Position numbers and translations under genes: made by a program. The notes beneath the pieces were generated by a model. That model worked only from the letters and a program-made list of their open reading frames with translations, searched no databases and was not told where the DNA came from. DNA of 64,000 nucleotides from assembly GCF_051192575.1 (NCBI RefSeq), contig NZ_JBPJSQ010000003.1:372001-436000 (forward strand), read 5' to 3'. Numbering within the stretch: position 1 is the stretch's first letter; each line of letters starts with the position of its first letter. Origin of the DNA: Aestuariimicrobium soli. Its GTDB lineage: Bacteria > Actinomycetota > Actinomycetes > Propionibacteriales > Propionibacteriaceae. Shown one piece after another: positions 35,120 to 43,250 of the stretch.

Positions 35120-35134
35120 TCAGGGGTCGGCCGT

Positions 35135-35168
35135 GGTCTCGACACGGTCGCAGGCGACCTACTCGACC
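35135..35168. repeat. CTCGACACGG repeat, single copy
   Basis: GGTCTCGACACGGTCG and CGACCTACTCGACC flank a two-base centre and can fold on themselves. The motif order matches the repeat at 12300-12387. It fills the gap between the DUF1992 and kinase genes. Confidence 0.5.
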
Positions 35169-35205
35169 GATGAAACCTGAGTACCGCTGATCAAGAAGGA
35201 GCGAC

Positions 35206-36162
35206 GTGTCGACCTCACCCCGTGAGCGAATCCTCGCCTGCGCCGCCGCGGCCGGCATTGCCGAGCGCGAGCTGGGCGAGATCGTCCCCAGTTGGTCGCA
35301 GCACACCGTGCTGGTCGGCGACGACCGCGTGCTGCGCGTGTGCTGGCTCGGCAACCGCGAACGCCTGACCGCCGAGTCGTTGCTGATGCGCGACCTGCCC
35401 GCCGAGTTGGGCTGCCCCGAGGTGCTCGCCCACGGCCACGCCGGCGACCTCACCTGGGCCCTCTCCCGCCGGATGCCGGGCCGCACCCTCGCCTCGGTGT
35501 GGCCCGAGTTGGGCGATGCCGCTCGCACCGAGGCCGCGCGCGCCATCGCCGGGCTGCTCGAGCGGCTGTACGCGCATCGTCCGAGCGATCACGTCACCCG
35601 GGCGCTGCTCGCCGTTCCCCGCTGGCCCGACGACCTGGTGGGCGGCGCGATACTCGCCTGGCCCGTCGACCGGGCCAAGCGCCTGCTCGCCGACCCCCGC
35701 TGCGTGCTGCGCGACGACCAGAAGCGCCGCATTCTCACCGTGTTCGCCGAGCACCCCACCCCGCGCGTCGACGACCCGACGCTGCCCGTCATCCACGGTG
35801 ACCTGCACGCCAGCAACGTGTGGTGGCAGGGGTCGCCGGACGAGGGCCGCGTCACCGGCTTGTTCGACCTGGAGTGGGCCCGGTTCGCCGAACCCTGGGC
35901 CGACGTCGGACGATCCCACGAGCGTGCGCTCGCCGACCTCGCCGAGCCAGACGACAGCCCCGATCAGGGCTGCCACCCTCGCCTGATCGGCGACATCGTC
36001 CGGTTCCTCCCGGCCTGGCAACTGACGGACGAACACCTGGTGATCTCGACCCTGGGCTACAGCGTGCGGCACTCGCTGCAGTGGGACCCGCTCGACGAGG
36101 ACTCCCCGCGCGACCACGTCGTGCACACCGTGGACGGGCTGCTGGCGCGCGTCCGTGGCTGA
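35206..36162 (+). CDS. Aminoglycoside-phosphotransferase-like kinase
   Basis: The 318-residue protein has the APH/choline-kinase fold: a small lobe with VLRVCWLGNRERLTAE and a catalytic loop VIHGDLHASNVWW, followed by the Mg-binding LFDLEWARFAEP. It transfers phosphate from ATP to a small alcohol or amino sugar; the substrate is not evident and antibiotic resistance should not be assumed. GTG 35206 has AAGGAG five bases upstream. It is 44 bp before purF. Confidence 0.8.
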   Translation: MSTSPRERILACAAAAGIAERELGEIVPSWSQHTVLVGDDRVLRVCWLGNRERLTAESLLMRDLPAELGCPEVLAHGHAGDLTWALSRRMPGRTLASVWPELGDAARTEAARAIAGLLERLYAHRPSDHVTRALLAVPRWPDDLVGGAILAWPVDRAKRLLADPRCVLRDDQKRRILTVFAEHPTPRVDDPTLPVIHGDLHASNVWWQGSPDEGRVTGLFDLEWARFAEPWADVGRSHERALADLAEPDDSPDQGCHPRLIGDIVRFLPAWQLTDEHLVISTLGYSVRHSLQWDPLDEDSPRDHVVHTVDGLLARVRG

Positions 36163-36193
36163 TCGGCGACCCGCCCCACGGGTCCACCCCCTG

Positions 36194-36199
36194 TAGGGT
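36194..36199 (+). promoter_or_regulatory. -10 box TAGGGT, leaderless start of purF
   Basis: TAGGGT is followed by 7 nt and GTG 36207. The box decides this start; the frame extends far upstream through the kinase gene without coding sense. Confidence 0.68.
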
Positions 36200-36206
36200 G
36201 GCGTGC

Positions 36207-37691
36207 GTGCCACGCCCCGACGGTCTGCTCACCCATGAACTCGACCCGCATGACCGCGGCCCGCAGGATCACTGCGGAGTCTTCGGGGTGCTCGCCCGCG
36301 ACGAGGAGGTCGCGAAGCTGACCTTCTTCGGTCTGTACGCGCTGCAGCACCGCGGTCAGGAATCGGCCGGGATCGCCGTCTCCAACGGCGAACGCATCAT
36401 GGTCTTCAAAGACATGGGCCTGGTCAGTCAGGTCTTCGACGAGGCCGCCCTCAACTCCCTGCCCGGGCACCTGGCCATCGGCCACACCCGCTACTCGACC
36501 ACCGGAGCGTCCGTCTGGAACAACGCCCAGCCGACCTTCCGGCCCACCGAGAACGGCGGGCTGGCGCTGGCCCACAACGGCAACCTCACCAACACCGACG
36601 AGCTCGAGGCGGTGCTCGCCACCCGCATGCCCGCCGGCCAGGTGCCGCACAAGAACCGCATGGACTCCACCAATGACACCTCGATCCTGACGGCGCTGCT
36701 GGCCACGCATCCTGCCGTCGAGCGCGGGGGAGTGGGCGGTGCCGCAGGCGTCGAGCAGGCCGCCCTCGAGGTGTTGCCGCAGCTCACGGGCGCCTTCTGC
36801 CTGACCTTCATGACCGAGACCGCCCTGTTCGCGGCGCGCGACCCGCAGGGCATTCGTCCGTTGGCCATCGGACGACTGAGCGGCGGCGGCTGGGTGGTCG
36901 CCAGTGAGACGGCGGCGCTCGACATCGTGGGCGCCGAGTTCGTCCGCGACGTCGCTCCCGGCGAACTGGTCGTGATCACCGAGGACGAGGGTCTGCGCTC
37001 GCTCAGGTTCGCCGACCAGGCGCCGAAACACTGCCTGTTCGAGTACGTCTACCTGGCCCGCCCCGACACCACCTTCGAGGGCCGGCGCATCCACAACGTG
37101 CGGGTGAAGGTGGGCAAGACGCTCGCCAAGGAGCACCCGGTCGAGGCCGACCTGGTCATCCCGACCCCCGAGTCGGGCACCCCTGCGGCCATCGGTTTCG
37201 CCGCCGAGTCGAAGATCCCCTACGGGCAGGGTCTGGTGCGCAACGCCTACGTCGGACGAACCTTCATCCAGCCCTCGCAGACGATGCGGCAGATGGGCAT
37301 TCGGCTCAAGCTCAACCCGCTGGCCAGCGTGGTGAAGGGCAAGCGCCTGGTGGTCGTCGACGACACCATCGTGCGCGGCAACACGCAGCGGCAGGTGGTG
37401 TCGATGCTGCGGCAGGCCGGCGCCACCGAGGTGCACGTGCGCATCTCGGCGCCGCCCGTGCAGTGGCCCTGTTTCTACGGCATCGACTTCGCCACTCGCG
37501 AGGAACTGCTCGCGCCCGGCATGAGCGTCGACGAGATGTGCGAGGCGATCGGCGCCGATTCGCTCGGCTTCGTCTCGCTCGACGGTCTGGTCAAGACCAC
37601 CCACCAGCCCATGGAAAACCTCTGCCGGGCCTGCTTCGACGGGGTCTACCCCGTGCGCACGCCCGTCGACCACGTTTCAGGAGACTGCTGA
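36207..37691 (+). CDS. purF: Amidophosphoribosyltransferase PurF
   Basis: The 494-residue enzyme makes phosphoribosylamine from PRPP and glutamine, the first purine step. A 22-residue propeptide precedes the N-terminal nucleophile C23 (DHCGVFGVL). The PRPP loop is VVVDDTIVRGNTQ. Cysteines in KHCLFEYVY, WPCFYGIDF and NLCRACFDG fit the 4Fe-4S cluster of the Bacillus-type enzyme, so oxygen sensitivity and feedback control by AMP/GMP are expected. Its stop overlaps the purM start by one base (TGATG). Confidence 0.96.
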   Translation: MPRPDGLLTHELDPHDRGPQDHCGVFGVLARDEEVAKLTFFGLYALQHRGQESAGIAVSNGERIMVFKDMGLVSQVFDEAALNSLPGHLAIGHTRYSTTGASVWNNAQPTFRPTENGGLALAHNGNLTNTDELEAVLATRMPAGQVPHKNRMDSTNDTSILTALLATHPAVERGGVGGAAGVEQAALEVLPQLTGAFCLTFMTETALFAARDPQGIRPLAIGRLSGGGWVVASETAALDIVGAEFVRDVAPGELVVITEDEGLRSLRFADQAPKHCLFEYVYLARPDTTFEGRRIHNVRVKVGKTLAKEHPVEADLVIPTPESGTPAAIGFAAESKIPYGQGLVRNAYVGRTFIQPSQTMRQMGIRLKLNPLASVVKGKRLVVVDDTIVRGNTQRQVVSMLRQAGATEVHVRISAPPVQWPCFYGIDFATREELLAPGMSVDEMCEAIGADSLGFVSLDGLVKTTHQPMENLCRACFDGVYPVRTPVDHVSGDC

Positions 37692-38767
37692 TGAGCCAGA
37701 GCGAGAACCAGTCGGCGTACGCGCGGGCCGGTGTCGACATCGAGGCCGGTGACCGCGCCGTCGAGCTGATGAAGGCCTCCGTCGCCCGCACCCGGCGCCC
37801 CGAGGTGCTCGGCGGGCTGGGCGGGTTCGCCGGGTTCTTCGACGCCTCGTCGCTGAAGAACTACCGCCAGCCGGTGCTGGCCACCTCGACCGATGGGGTC
37901 GGCACCAAGGTCGCCATCGCGCAGGCGCTCGACAAGCACGACACCATCGGCTTCGACCTGATCGGCATGCTGGTCGACGACCTGGTGGTCACCGGCGCCG
38001 AGCCGCTGTTCGTCACCGACTACATCGCCTGCGGCAAGGTCGTGCCCGAGCGGATCGCGGCCATCGTCGGCGGCATCGCGGCGGCCTGTGAGGCCGCCGG
38101 GGCGTCCCTGCTGGGCGGTGAGACCGCCGAACACCCCGGCCTGCTGGGGGCAGACGAGTACGACGTGGCCGGGGCCACCACGGGTGTGGTCGAGCGTGAC
38201 CAGATCCTGGGCGCCGACCGCATCGTCGCCGGCGACGTGGTGCTGTCGCTGGCGTCGTCCGGTCTGCACTCGAACGGTTTTTCACTGGTGCGGCATGTGC
38301 TGCTGAACGAGGCCGGGTGGTCGCTCGACCGGCACGTCGACGAGCTGGGCACGTCGCTGGGTGAGGCGCTGCTGACGCCGACGAAGGTGTATGCCCTCGA
38401 CATTCTCGAGATGATCAAGGCCGCCCGCGGAACCGAGCCCGGCGACGGCGTGCACGCCATCAGCCACATCACCGGCGGCGGATTCGCCAACAACCTCGCA
38501 CGGGTGTTCCCTGCCGGGCTGGGGGCCGTCGTCGACCGGTCGACCTGGACTCCGCCGGCGGTCTTCCAGCTGGTGCAGCGGGTCGGAAACCTCGCCCAGG
38601 CCGACATCGAGGCCACCCTCAACCAGGGCGTCGGCATGGCCGTCGTGCTGCCCGAGGCGGCGGTCGACGCCGCCCGCAGCAGCCTCGCCGAGCGCGGGGT
38701 CGACTCGTGGATCTGTGGCCGCGTTGAGGCCCGCGACGGAGTGGAACTGGTCGGCGAGCACGCCTGA
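37691..38767 (+). CDS. purM: AIR synthetase PurM
   Basis: The 358-residue enzyme closes the imidazole ring of FGAM to give AIR, using ATP. Motifs include YRQPVLATSTDGVGTKV, DLVVTGAEPLFVTDY, GGETAEHPG and SHITGGGFANNLAR. It is translationally coupled to purF through TGATG, with AGGAGAC upstream inside purF. PurM and PurL share a fold, and both are complete here. Confidence 0.96.
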   Translation: MSQSENQSAYARAGVDIEAGDRAVELMKASVARTRRPEVLGGLGGFAGFFDASSLKNYRQPVLATSTDGVGTKVAIAQALDKHDTIGFDLIGMLVDDLVVTGAEPLFVTDYIACGKVVPERIAAIVGGIAAACEAAGASLLGGETAEHPGLLGADEYDVAGATTGVVERDQILGADRIVAGDVVLSLASSGLHSNGFSLVRHVLLNEAGWSLDRHVDELGTSLGEALLTPTKVYALDILEMIKAARGTEPGDGVHAISHITGGGFANNLARVFPAGLGAVVDRSTWTPPAVFQLVQRVGNLAQADIEATLNQGVGMAVVLPEAAVDAARSSLAERGVDSWICGRVEARDGVELVGEHA

Positions 38768-38811
38768 CGCGCGGCCGGTGCGCGGGCGGACTCGCTGCAG
38801 GCGGAATCACT

Positions 38812-38840
38812 TTGGTTGGGGGTGCTGGCTCCGCTACCCT
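38812..38840 (+). promoter_or_regulatory. Promoter of the DUF3073 gene
   Basis: TTGGTT (38812-38817) and TACCCT (38835-38840) are separated by 17 bp, the ideal spacing. Unlike most genes here, the transcript would have a leader of about 65 nt before ATG 38912 with a GAGGGGG ribosome site. Confidence 0.5.
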
Positions 38841-38911
38841 TGCACTCACGACAGTTGACACACATTTCCGCGGGCCTGCCCGCGAGGGACACAGCGAGGG
38901 GGTCGACCCAC

Positions 38912-39124
38912 ATGGGGCGCGGCCGTGCAAAGGCGAAGCAGACCAAGGTTGCCCGCGATCTGAAGTATCGCTCGGTGGACACAGATTTTGCTTCCTTGGA
39001 GCGTGAGCTCCGCAGCGAATCACCCGACGACTCGAGGTTCGTCGAGATGGATGATGACCAGTACGCAGATCTCGCTGCGCAGTGGGACGTCGACGACGAT
39101 GACGAGGACGACGAGGGTCGCTGA
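38912..39124 (+). CDS. DUF3073 protein
   Basis: The 70-residue protein starts MGRGRAKAKQTKVARDLKY and ends in an acidic tail (DDDDEDDEG), the standard form of DUF3073. This family is confined to Actinobacteria and often sits beside purM, as here, but its function is unknown. The basic head and acidic tail suggest nucleic acid or ribosome contact, which is inference. Confidence 0.9.
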   Translation: MGRGRAKAKQTKVARDLKYRSVDTDFASLERELRSESPDDSRFVEMDDDQYADLAAQWDVDDDDEDDEGR

Positions 39125-39133
39125 CCGACCCCG

Positions 39134-40102
39134 GTGACGCCCATGGTCGACTGGTTGCCTGATGCGTTGCTGCCCGGCTACGAGCAGTGTCGGCTGACAC
39201 TGCACGATCCGGTGGTGGCCGAGGGTGAGCCCGACGACACCGAGCTGACGGCCACGCTGGTGCGCCAGCACCCGCCGCGTCACCGGCGCGCCGTGCTCTA
39301 CGTGCACGGCTGGTCGGACTACTTCTTCCAGACCCACCTGGCCGAGTTCTTCGATCGCCTCGGCTTCGACTTCCATGCCGTCGACCTGCGGCGCTACGGA
39401 CGATCGCTGCGCGACGGCCAGCTGGGCGGCTTCATCACCGACCTGCACGAGTACTTCGACGAGTTGGACGAGGCCTACGCCGTGGTGGCGGCCGACCACG
39501 ACGAGATCACCCTGATGGCGCACTCGACCGGTGGCCTGACCGTCTCGTTGTGGGCGAACCAGCGGCCGGGGCAGTTCAACGGCGTCGTGCTCAACTCGCC
39601 ATGGCTCGACCTGCAGGGGTCGCCGGCCGTGAAAGCCCTGACCGGGCCCATGATGAAGAGCTTCGGTTCTCGCTACCCGACCACCGTGCTCCCCCTGCCC
39701 GACTCGGGCATCTACGCCCGCTCGATCCATCGCTCCCTCGACGGCGAGTGGGACTTCGACCTCGGGCTGAAGCAGCACCCGTCGTACCTGATTCGGGTGG
39801 GCTGGATGCGCGCCATCATGGCTGGACACGCCGAGGTCACCAAGGGGCTCGCCATCGACACCCCGGTGCTCAGCATGGTGAGTCATCGGACGAGCTTCCG
39901 TCGCACCTATGCGCCCACCGCCAAGACCACCGACACCGTGTTGGACGTCGAGAAGCTGGCCCGTCAGTCGGTGCGCCTCGGCCCCCACGTGACGGTGGTG
40001 CGCATCACCGACGGCATGCACGACCTGGTGCTCTCGGGTGAGAAGGTGCGGGCGACGGTCTTCGAGCAGCTGGAACGCTGGCTACGGGCCTACGTGCTCT
40101 GA
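39134..40102 (+). CDS. Alpha/beta hydrolase (lysophospholipase-like)
   Basis: The 322-residue protein has an alpha/beta hydrolase fold with VLYVHGWSDYFFQTHLA (oxyanion region), a nucleophile elbow LMAHSTGGL and a C-terminal ITDGMHDLVLS with the catalytic His. The Asn/Trp-containing SPWLDLQG segment is typical of serine-aminopeptidase/monoacylglycerol-lipase-like proteins. No signal peptide is visible. The start is uncertain between GTG 39134 and ATG 39143; neither has a good ribosome site. It begins 9 bp after DUF3073. Confidence 0.75.
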   Translation: MTPMVDWLPDALLPGYEQCRLTLHDPVVAEGEPDDTELTATLVRQHPPRHRRAVLYVHGWSDYFFQTHLAEFFDRLGFDFHAVDLRRYGRSLRDGQLGGFITDLHEYFDELDEAYAVVAADHDEITLMAHSTGGLTVSLWANQRPGQFNGVVLNSPWLDLQGSPAVKALTGPMMKSFGSRYPTTVLPLPDSGIYARSIHRSLDGEWDFDLGLKQHPSYLIRVGWMRAIMAGHAEVTKGLAIDTPVLSMVSHRTSFRRTYAPTAKTTDTVLDVEKLARQSVRLGPHVTVVRITDGMHDLVLSGEKVRATVFEQLERWLRAYVL

Positions 40103-40206
40103 GGCCTTCCCGAGACCCGCGGCTGAGCGGGGTTTCGTCCGAGGGCCGAAAGCCGCCGATGCCGCCGAATTCCTGCCGGACGGGCTCGCGGTGAGACACT
40201 GGAGAC

Positions 40207-41505
40207 ATGCCGCATCGTGATCAGCATGTCGTCGTCGTCGGTGGCGGGTTCGCCGGGCTCAATGCCAGCACCACGCTCGCCAAGGCCGGATTCCGGGTCA
40301 CCCTGATCGACCGACACCCCTACACCACCTTCCAGCCGCTGCTGTACCAGGTGGCCACGGGCGGGTTGAACCCGGGCGACATCACCTACTCGCTGCGACG
40401 GTTCGCGTCGAACCACGACATCGGCCGGGTGTCGTTCCGGCGGGCCACCGTGAACTCGATCGACACTGAGAACCAGCAGGTGATCGTCAGCCGCGGTGAG
40501 CCGATCGCCTACGACCACCTGGTGCTGTCGCCGGGGGTGGGGGCCAACTTCTTCGGCATCGAGGGCGCCGAGCAGAATGCCCGCTCGATCTACACGCGCG
40601 GCGAGGCGATCGAGATGCGCGACATCATCTACTCCGGGCTCGAGCAGCTGACCGCCCAGCGCGACCCCGACCGCCGGTTCACGGTGGTGGTCGTCGGCGG
40701 CGGGCCCACCGGTGTCGAGATGGCCGGCACCCTGGCCGAGATGAAGTCCGAGGCCCTGCCGGTGGTCTATCCCGAGATCCACATCGACAACTTCCGCGTC
40801 GTGCTGGTCGAGATGGGTCCCGCGCTGCTGGCGCCCTTCGAGCGGGGTCTGCGCGACTACACCCTCGCCGAGCTGCGCAAGCGTGGCGTCGACGTGCGCC
40901 TCGACACCGCCATCTCGAAGGTCGACCACGACCTGGTGACCTTCGCCGACGGCGGCACCCTCGACGTCGACGTAGTCGTCTGGGCCGCGGGTGTCGGCGC
41001 CCACCGGGTCGTGTCCGGGTGGGGCATGCCGCAGGGCCGTGGCGGACGGATCCTGGTCGACCGCGACCTCACCGTGAAGGGCTTCACCAACATCTACGCC
41101 ATCGGTGACGCCGCCCTGATCGAGGACGACCCGCTGCCGCAGTTGGCGCAGCCCGCCCTGCAGCAGGGGGTGCACGTCGCCCGGACCATCCAGGCCCGCA
41201 TCGACGGACGAGCCTCCGCCCCCTTCGAGTACCACGACAAGGGCACGATGGCCACGATCGGCCGCTTCGACGCCGTGCTGCAGTTCCCCAACAAGGCCAA
41301 CGGGCAGCCCGGGCCGACGCTGCGGGCCTACTCGGCCTGGGTGTTGTGGGTGGTGGTGCACCTGCGGTCGCTGCTGGGCGGGCGTAACCGGCTGCAGGCC
41401 ATGATCAACATGGGCGTGCGCTACCTGACCTGGCCGAAGTCTGCCACGGGCATCATGGGTGACATCACTCCCTCGCCGGCCGAGTTGGGCCGCGAGCAGG
41501 ACTGA
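40207..41505 (+). CDS. ndh: Type II NADH dehydrogenase
   Basis: The 432-residue flavoprotein has two dinucleotide folds: FAD site VVVVGGGFAGLNAS at the N-terminus and NADH site VVVVGGGPTGVEMAG mid-protein. PLLYQVATGGL, YAIGDAA and AQPALQQGVHVA are conserved NDH-2 motifs. A hydrophobic C-terminal stretch (AYSAWVLWVVVHL) anchors it to the membrane. It passes electrons from NADH to the quinone pool without pumping protons. GGAG lies 4 nt before the ATG. Confidence 0.92.
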   Translation: MPHRDQHVVVVGGGFAGLNASTTLAKAGFRVTLIDRHPYTTFQPLLYQVATGGLNPGDITYSLRRFASNHDIGRVSFRRATVNSIDTENQQVIVSRGEPIAYDHLVLSPGVGANFFGIEGAEQNARSIYTRGEAIEMRDIIYSGLEQLTAQRDPDRRFTVVVVGGGPTGVEMAGTLAEMKSEALPVVYPEIHIDNFRVVLVEMGPALLAPFERGLRDYTLAELRKRGVDVRLDTAISKVDHDLVTFADGGTLDVDVVVWAAGVGAHRVVSGWGMPQGRGGRILVDRDLTVKGFTNIYAIGDAALIEDDPLPQLAQPALQQGVHVARTIQARIDGRASAPFEYHDKGTMATIGRFDAVLQFPNKANGQPGPTLRAYSAWVLWVVVHLRSLLGGRNRLQAMINMGVRYLTWPKSATGIMGDITPSPAELGREQD

Positions 41506-41584
41506 CGACGCGAGCAGGACTGAGGCCGGCGCGGGCCGCGTCGTCCGCCGCCCCCCACCGCGGGTCGCGTCGTCCGCCCCCCAT

Positions 41585-41656
41585 CGCGTTTGCCTGTCGA
41601 ACGTGCGTTTGCCGCCGTTGCAACAGGGACAAACGCGCGCTCGGGAGGCAAACGCG
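41585..41656. repeat. Long intergenic near-palindrome after ndh
   Basis: Arms 41585-41613 and 41628-41656 match at 24 of 29 positions (core CGCGTTTGCC and GCGTTTG). The centre contains the palindrome GTTGCAAC. It lies between ndh and tRNA-Phe, which converge, so it may separate their transcripts. Confidence 0.65.
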
Positions 41657-41690
41657 TGCTCGGGGGGCATGGCCTGGGCCTTGGCGCAAC

Positions 41691-41712
41691 AAAAAACCCC
41701 GCCGGAGCGGGG
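41691..41712 (-). terminator. Rho-independent terminator of tRNA-Phe
   Basis: On the minus strand a GC stem (CCCCGC/GCGGGG) is followed by six U residues, 4 nt beyond the tRNA CCA end. Confidence 0.85.
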
Positions 41713-41715
41713 TGG

Positions 41716-41791
41716 TGGTGGCCAGGACCGGGATCGAACCGGTGACCTTTCACTTTTCAGGCGAACGCTCTACCAACTGAGCTACCTGGCC
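41716..41791 (-). tRNA. tRNA-Phe (GAA)
   Basis: The 76-nt sequence folds as a tRNA with acceptor GGCCAGG, D-arm AGCTCAGTTGGTAGAGC, anticodon loop CTGAAAA (anticodon GAA), T-arm GGTTCGATCC and an encoded CCA end. Confidence 0.96.
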
Positions 41792-41823
41792 ATCCCCTCA
41801 CCGAGAAGCCTCAGTGAGAAGAA

Positions 41824-41852
41824 AAGCGATGATGTGCGAGACATCATCGCTT
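41824..41852 (-). terminator. Terminator of tRNA-Asp
   Basis: A perfect 12-bp stem (AAGCGATGATGT with its complement, loop of 5) is followed on the minus strand by TTCTTCT. It lies between tRNA-Asp and tRNA-Phe. Confidence 0.75.
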
Positions 41853-41855
41853 GAG

Positions 41856-41929
41856 CGACCCCGACGGGACTCGAACCCGCGACCTCCGCCGTGACAGGGC
41901 GGCGCGCTAACCAACTGCGCTACGGGGCC
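41856..41929 (-). tRNA. tRNA-Asp (GTC)
   Basis: The 74-nt sequence has acceptor GGCCCCG, a D-arm with GTTGGTTAG, anticodon loop CTGTCAC (anticodon GTC), T-arm GAGTTCGAGTC and discriminator G. The CCA end is not encoded. Confidence 0.95.
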
Positions 41930-42036
41930 TTGCGGCCCTCGAACCTTGCGGTTCTCTGCCTGCTGCCCTGCAACAGGCAGCTAGAGAAGAATAGCCACAA
42001 CCGCGCCGAGTTCGCCAATCGAGCCCGACCGTCGGC

Positions 42037-42552
42037 TCAGTCGGGCGGATCGTTGCCCACCAGCCCGTCGATGGCCTCCCGGACGATCGAGGTCTGGCCG
42101 GTGTGCAGCAGGTTCTCCTCGAGGATGTCGACCAGGCGCCGGCGGCGACTCACGGGGTAGCCGGGGTCGTCGGTGACCAACTCATCGAGCCCTCCGTCGG
42201 CGGCGAGCTCGACCCAAGTCGCGCGACAGCGGGCGATGGTGGCGTACCAGAGGGAGTAGAGCTCGTCGGGGTCCATGGTGGCGGCGACCGTCCACTCCGA
42301 GTCGCGGGGGCCCGGAAGGTCGGGCGCGCGTCCCTCGGCCGAGGCGGTCCACATCTCCTCGACCCGCACCAGGTGCAGGATCGTGCCGGCGATGGTCAGA
42401 CTCGAGGGGGCGTGGCGTTGGCCCAGCTGCGCGGCCGTGAGCCCTCCCGACTTCCACGCGAACTGCCGGTGCACCCGGTCGAGTGCGAACAACAGCATCT
42501 CGGCCTCGCCGCCGCTGAGGCAGTCGGTGATGGGAATGTCGCGGTAGTCCAT
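42037..42552 (-). CDS. DinB/DUF664-family protein
   Basis: The 171-residue protein is a DinB-like four-helix bundle. It has histidines at spaced positions (TILHLVRVEEMW and ENLLHTGQTSIVREAIDG) that match the metal-binding triad of the mycothiol-dependent DinB group. Members include mycothiol S-transferases and maleylpyruvate isomerases; the substrate here is unknown. TAGTGT 7 nt before the ATG gives a leaderless start. Confidence 0.83.
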   Translation of the reverse strand: MDYRDIPITDCLSGGEAEMLLFALDRVHRQFAWKSGGLTAAQLGQRHAPSSLTIAGTILHLVRVEEMWTASAEGRAPDLPGPRDSEWTVAATMDPDELYSLWYATIARCRATWVELAADGGLDELVTDDPGYPVSRRRRLVDILEENLLHTGQTSIVREAIDGLVGNDPPD

Positions 42553-42559
42553 GCTCGCG

Positions 42560-42565
42560 ACACTA
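42560..42565 (-). promoter_or_regulatory. -10 box TAGTGT, leaderless start of the DinB gene
   Basis: Minus-strand TAGTGT is followed by 7 nt and ATG 42552. Only 9 bp separate it from the opposing box at 42575. Confidence 0.6.
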
Positions 42566-42574
42566 CGTCGTGCC

Positions 42575-42580
42575 TAGGGT
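42575..42580 (+). promoter_or_regulatory. -10 box TAGGGT, leaderless start of the GyrI-like gene
   Basis: TAGGGT is followed by 6 nt and ATG 42587. The divergent start codons are 34 bp apart, so both promoters cannot be occupied at once. Confidence 0.65.
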
Positions 42581-42586
42581 CGAGGC

Positions 42587-43069
42587 ATGACTTCGAGTCG
42601 AGTTGACGTGGTGACCTGCGAGCCCACTGCGACGATGGTGGTGCGTGCCGACCTGACCTGGGCCGAGTTCCGCGAGCAGTGGCCCGTGATGCTGGGGGAG
42701 GTGTGGGACCACCTCAAGCAGCACCCGCAGACTCGTCCGGGTCGAAGCGTGATGGTCTACCGCGCGCCCACCGCCGGCTCCGGGGCTGAGGTGGGGGTGG
42801 AGATCGGTGTCGAGGTGGCTGGTCAGGCACCCGAGGTCGGTCGGATCGTGGCCTCCCAGCTGCCCGGCGGACGAGCCGCGCACGTGATCCACGAGGACGG
42901 CCCCGCGACGATTGACGCCGCCTACCGCGCGCTCGACGCGTGGGGCCCGGAAGCGGGGGCGGGGGAAGCGGGGGCGGGAGAGAGGTTCGCTTCCGAGAGT
43001 TGGGAGGTCTACGGGCAGCCGGGGGCTGACGGCTCTTACCCGATCGACGTGTTCCGACTGCTGGCCTGA
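42587..43069 (+). CDS. GyrI-like small-molecule-binding protein
   Basis: The 160-residue protein fits the GyrI-like/AraC effector-binding (SOUL/BURPS) fold: TMVVRADLTWAEFREQWPV, then VMVYRAP, a central VGVEIGVEV strand and a C-terminal WEVYGQP with IDVFRLL. Stand-alone members bind drugs or other small ligands. A short EAGAGEAGAGE repeat, encoded by a purine-rich stretch near 42956-42985, interrupts the domain and may be a slippage-prone insertion. Confidence 0.75.
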   Translation: MTSSRVDVVTCEPTATMVVRADLTWAEFREQWPVMLGEVWDHLKQHPQTRPGRSVMVYRAPTAGSGAEVGVEIGVEVAGQAPEVGRIVASQLPGGRAAHVIHEDGPATIDAAYRALDAWGPEAGAGEAGAGERFASESWEVYGQPGADGSYPIDVFRLLA

Positions 43070-43080
43070 GCACACGCCGA

Positions 43081-43111
43081 AGCCCCCGCCGAGCAGTGCT
43101 CGACGGGGGCT
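43081..43111. terminator. Bidirectional terminator between GyrI-like gene and tRNA-Glu
   Basis: A 15-bp stem with one mismatch (AGCCCCCG-CGAGCA and partner) and a 1-nt centre lies 12 bp past the GyrI-like stop and 11 bp past tRNA-Glu on the other strand, so it can serve both. Confidence 0.75.
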
Positions 43112-43121
43112 TGGTGGTGCT

Positions 43122-43197
43122 TGGCATCCCCAACGGGATTCGAACCCGCGCTGCCGCCTTGAAAGGGCGGTGTCCTGGGCCGCTAGACGATGGGGAC
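43122..43197 (-). tRNA. tRNA-Glu (TTC)
   Basis: The 76-nt sequence has acceptor GTCCCCA, a D-arm with GTCTAGCGGCC, anticodon loop CTTTCAA (anticodon TTC), T-arm GGGTTCGAATCCC, discriminator G and an encoded CCA. Confidence 0.96.
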
Positions 43198-43250
43198 CCG
43201 GCCGGGCAAGTCTAGGGGCAACGGCGCGAAGGCTCCAATCCCGAGCGTGC

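Noticed and set aside
35206..36162. Antibiotic-resistance aminoglycoside kinase
   Set aside because: Only the general kinase fold is shown; nothing links it to an antibiotic, and it sits beside purine genes.
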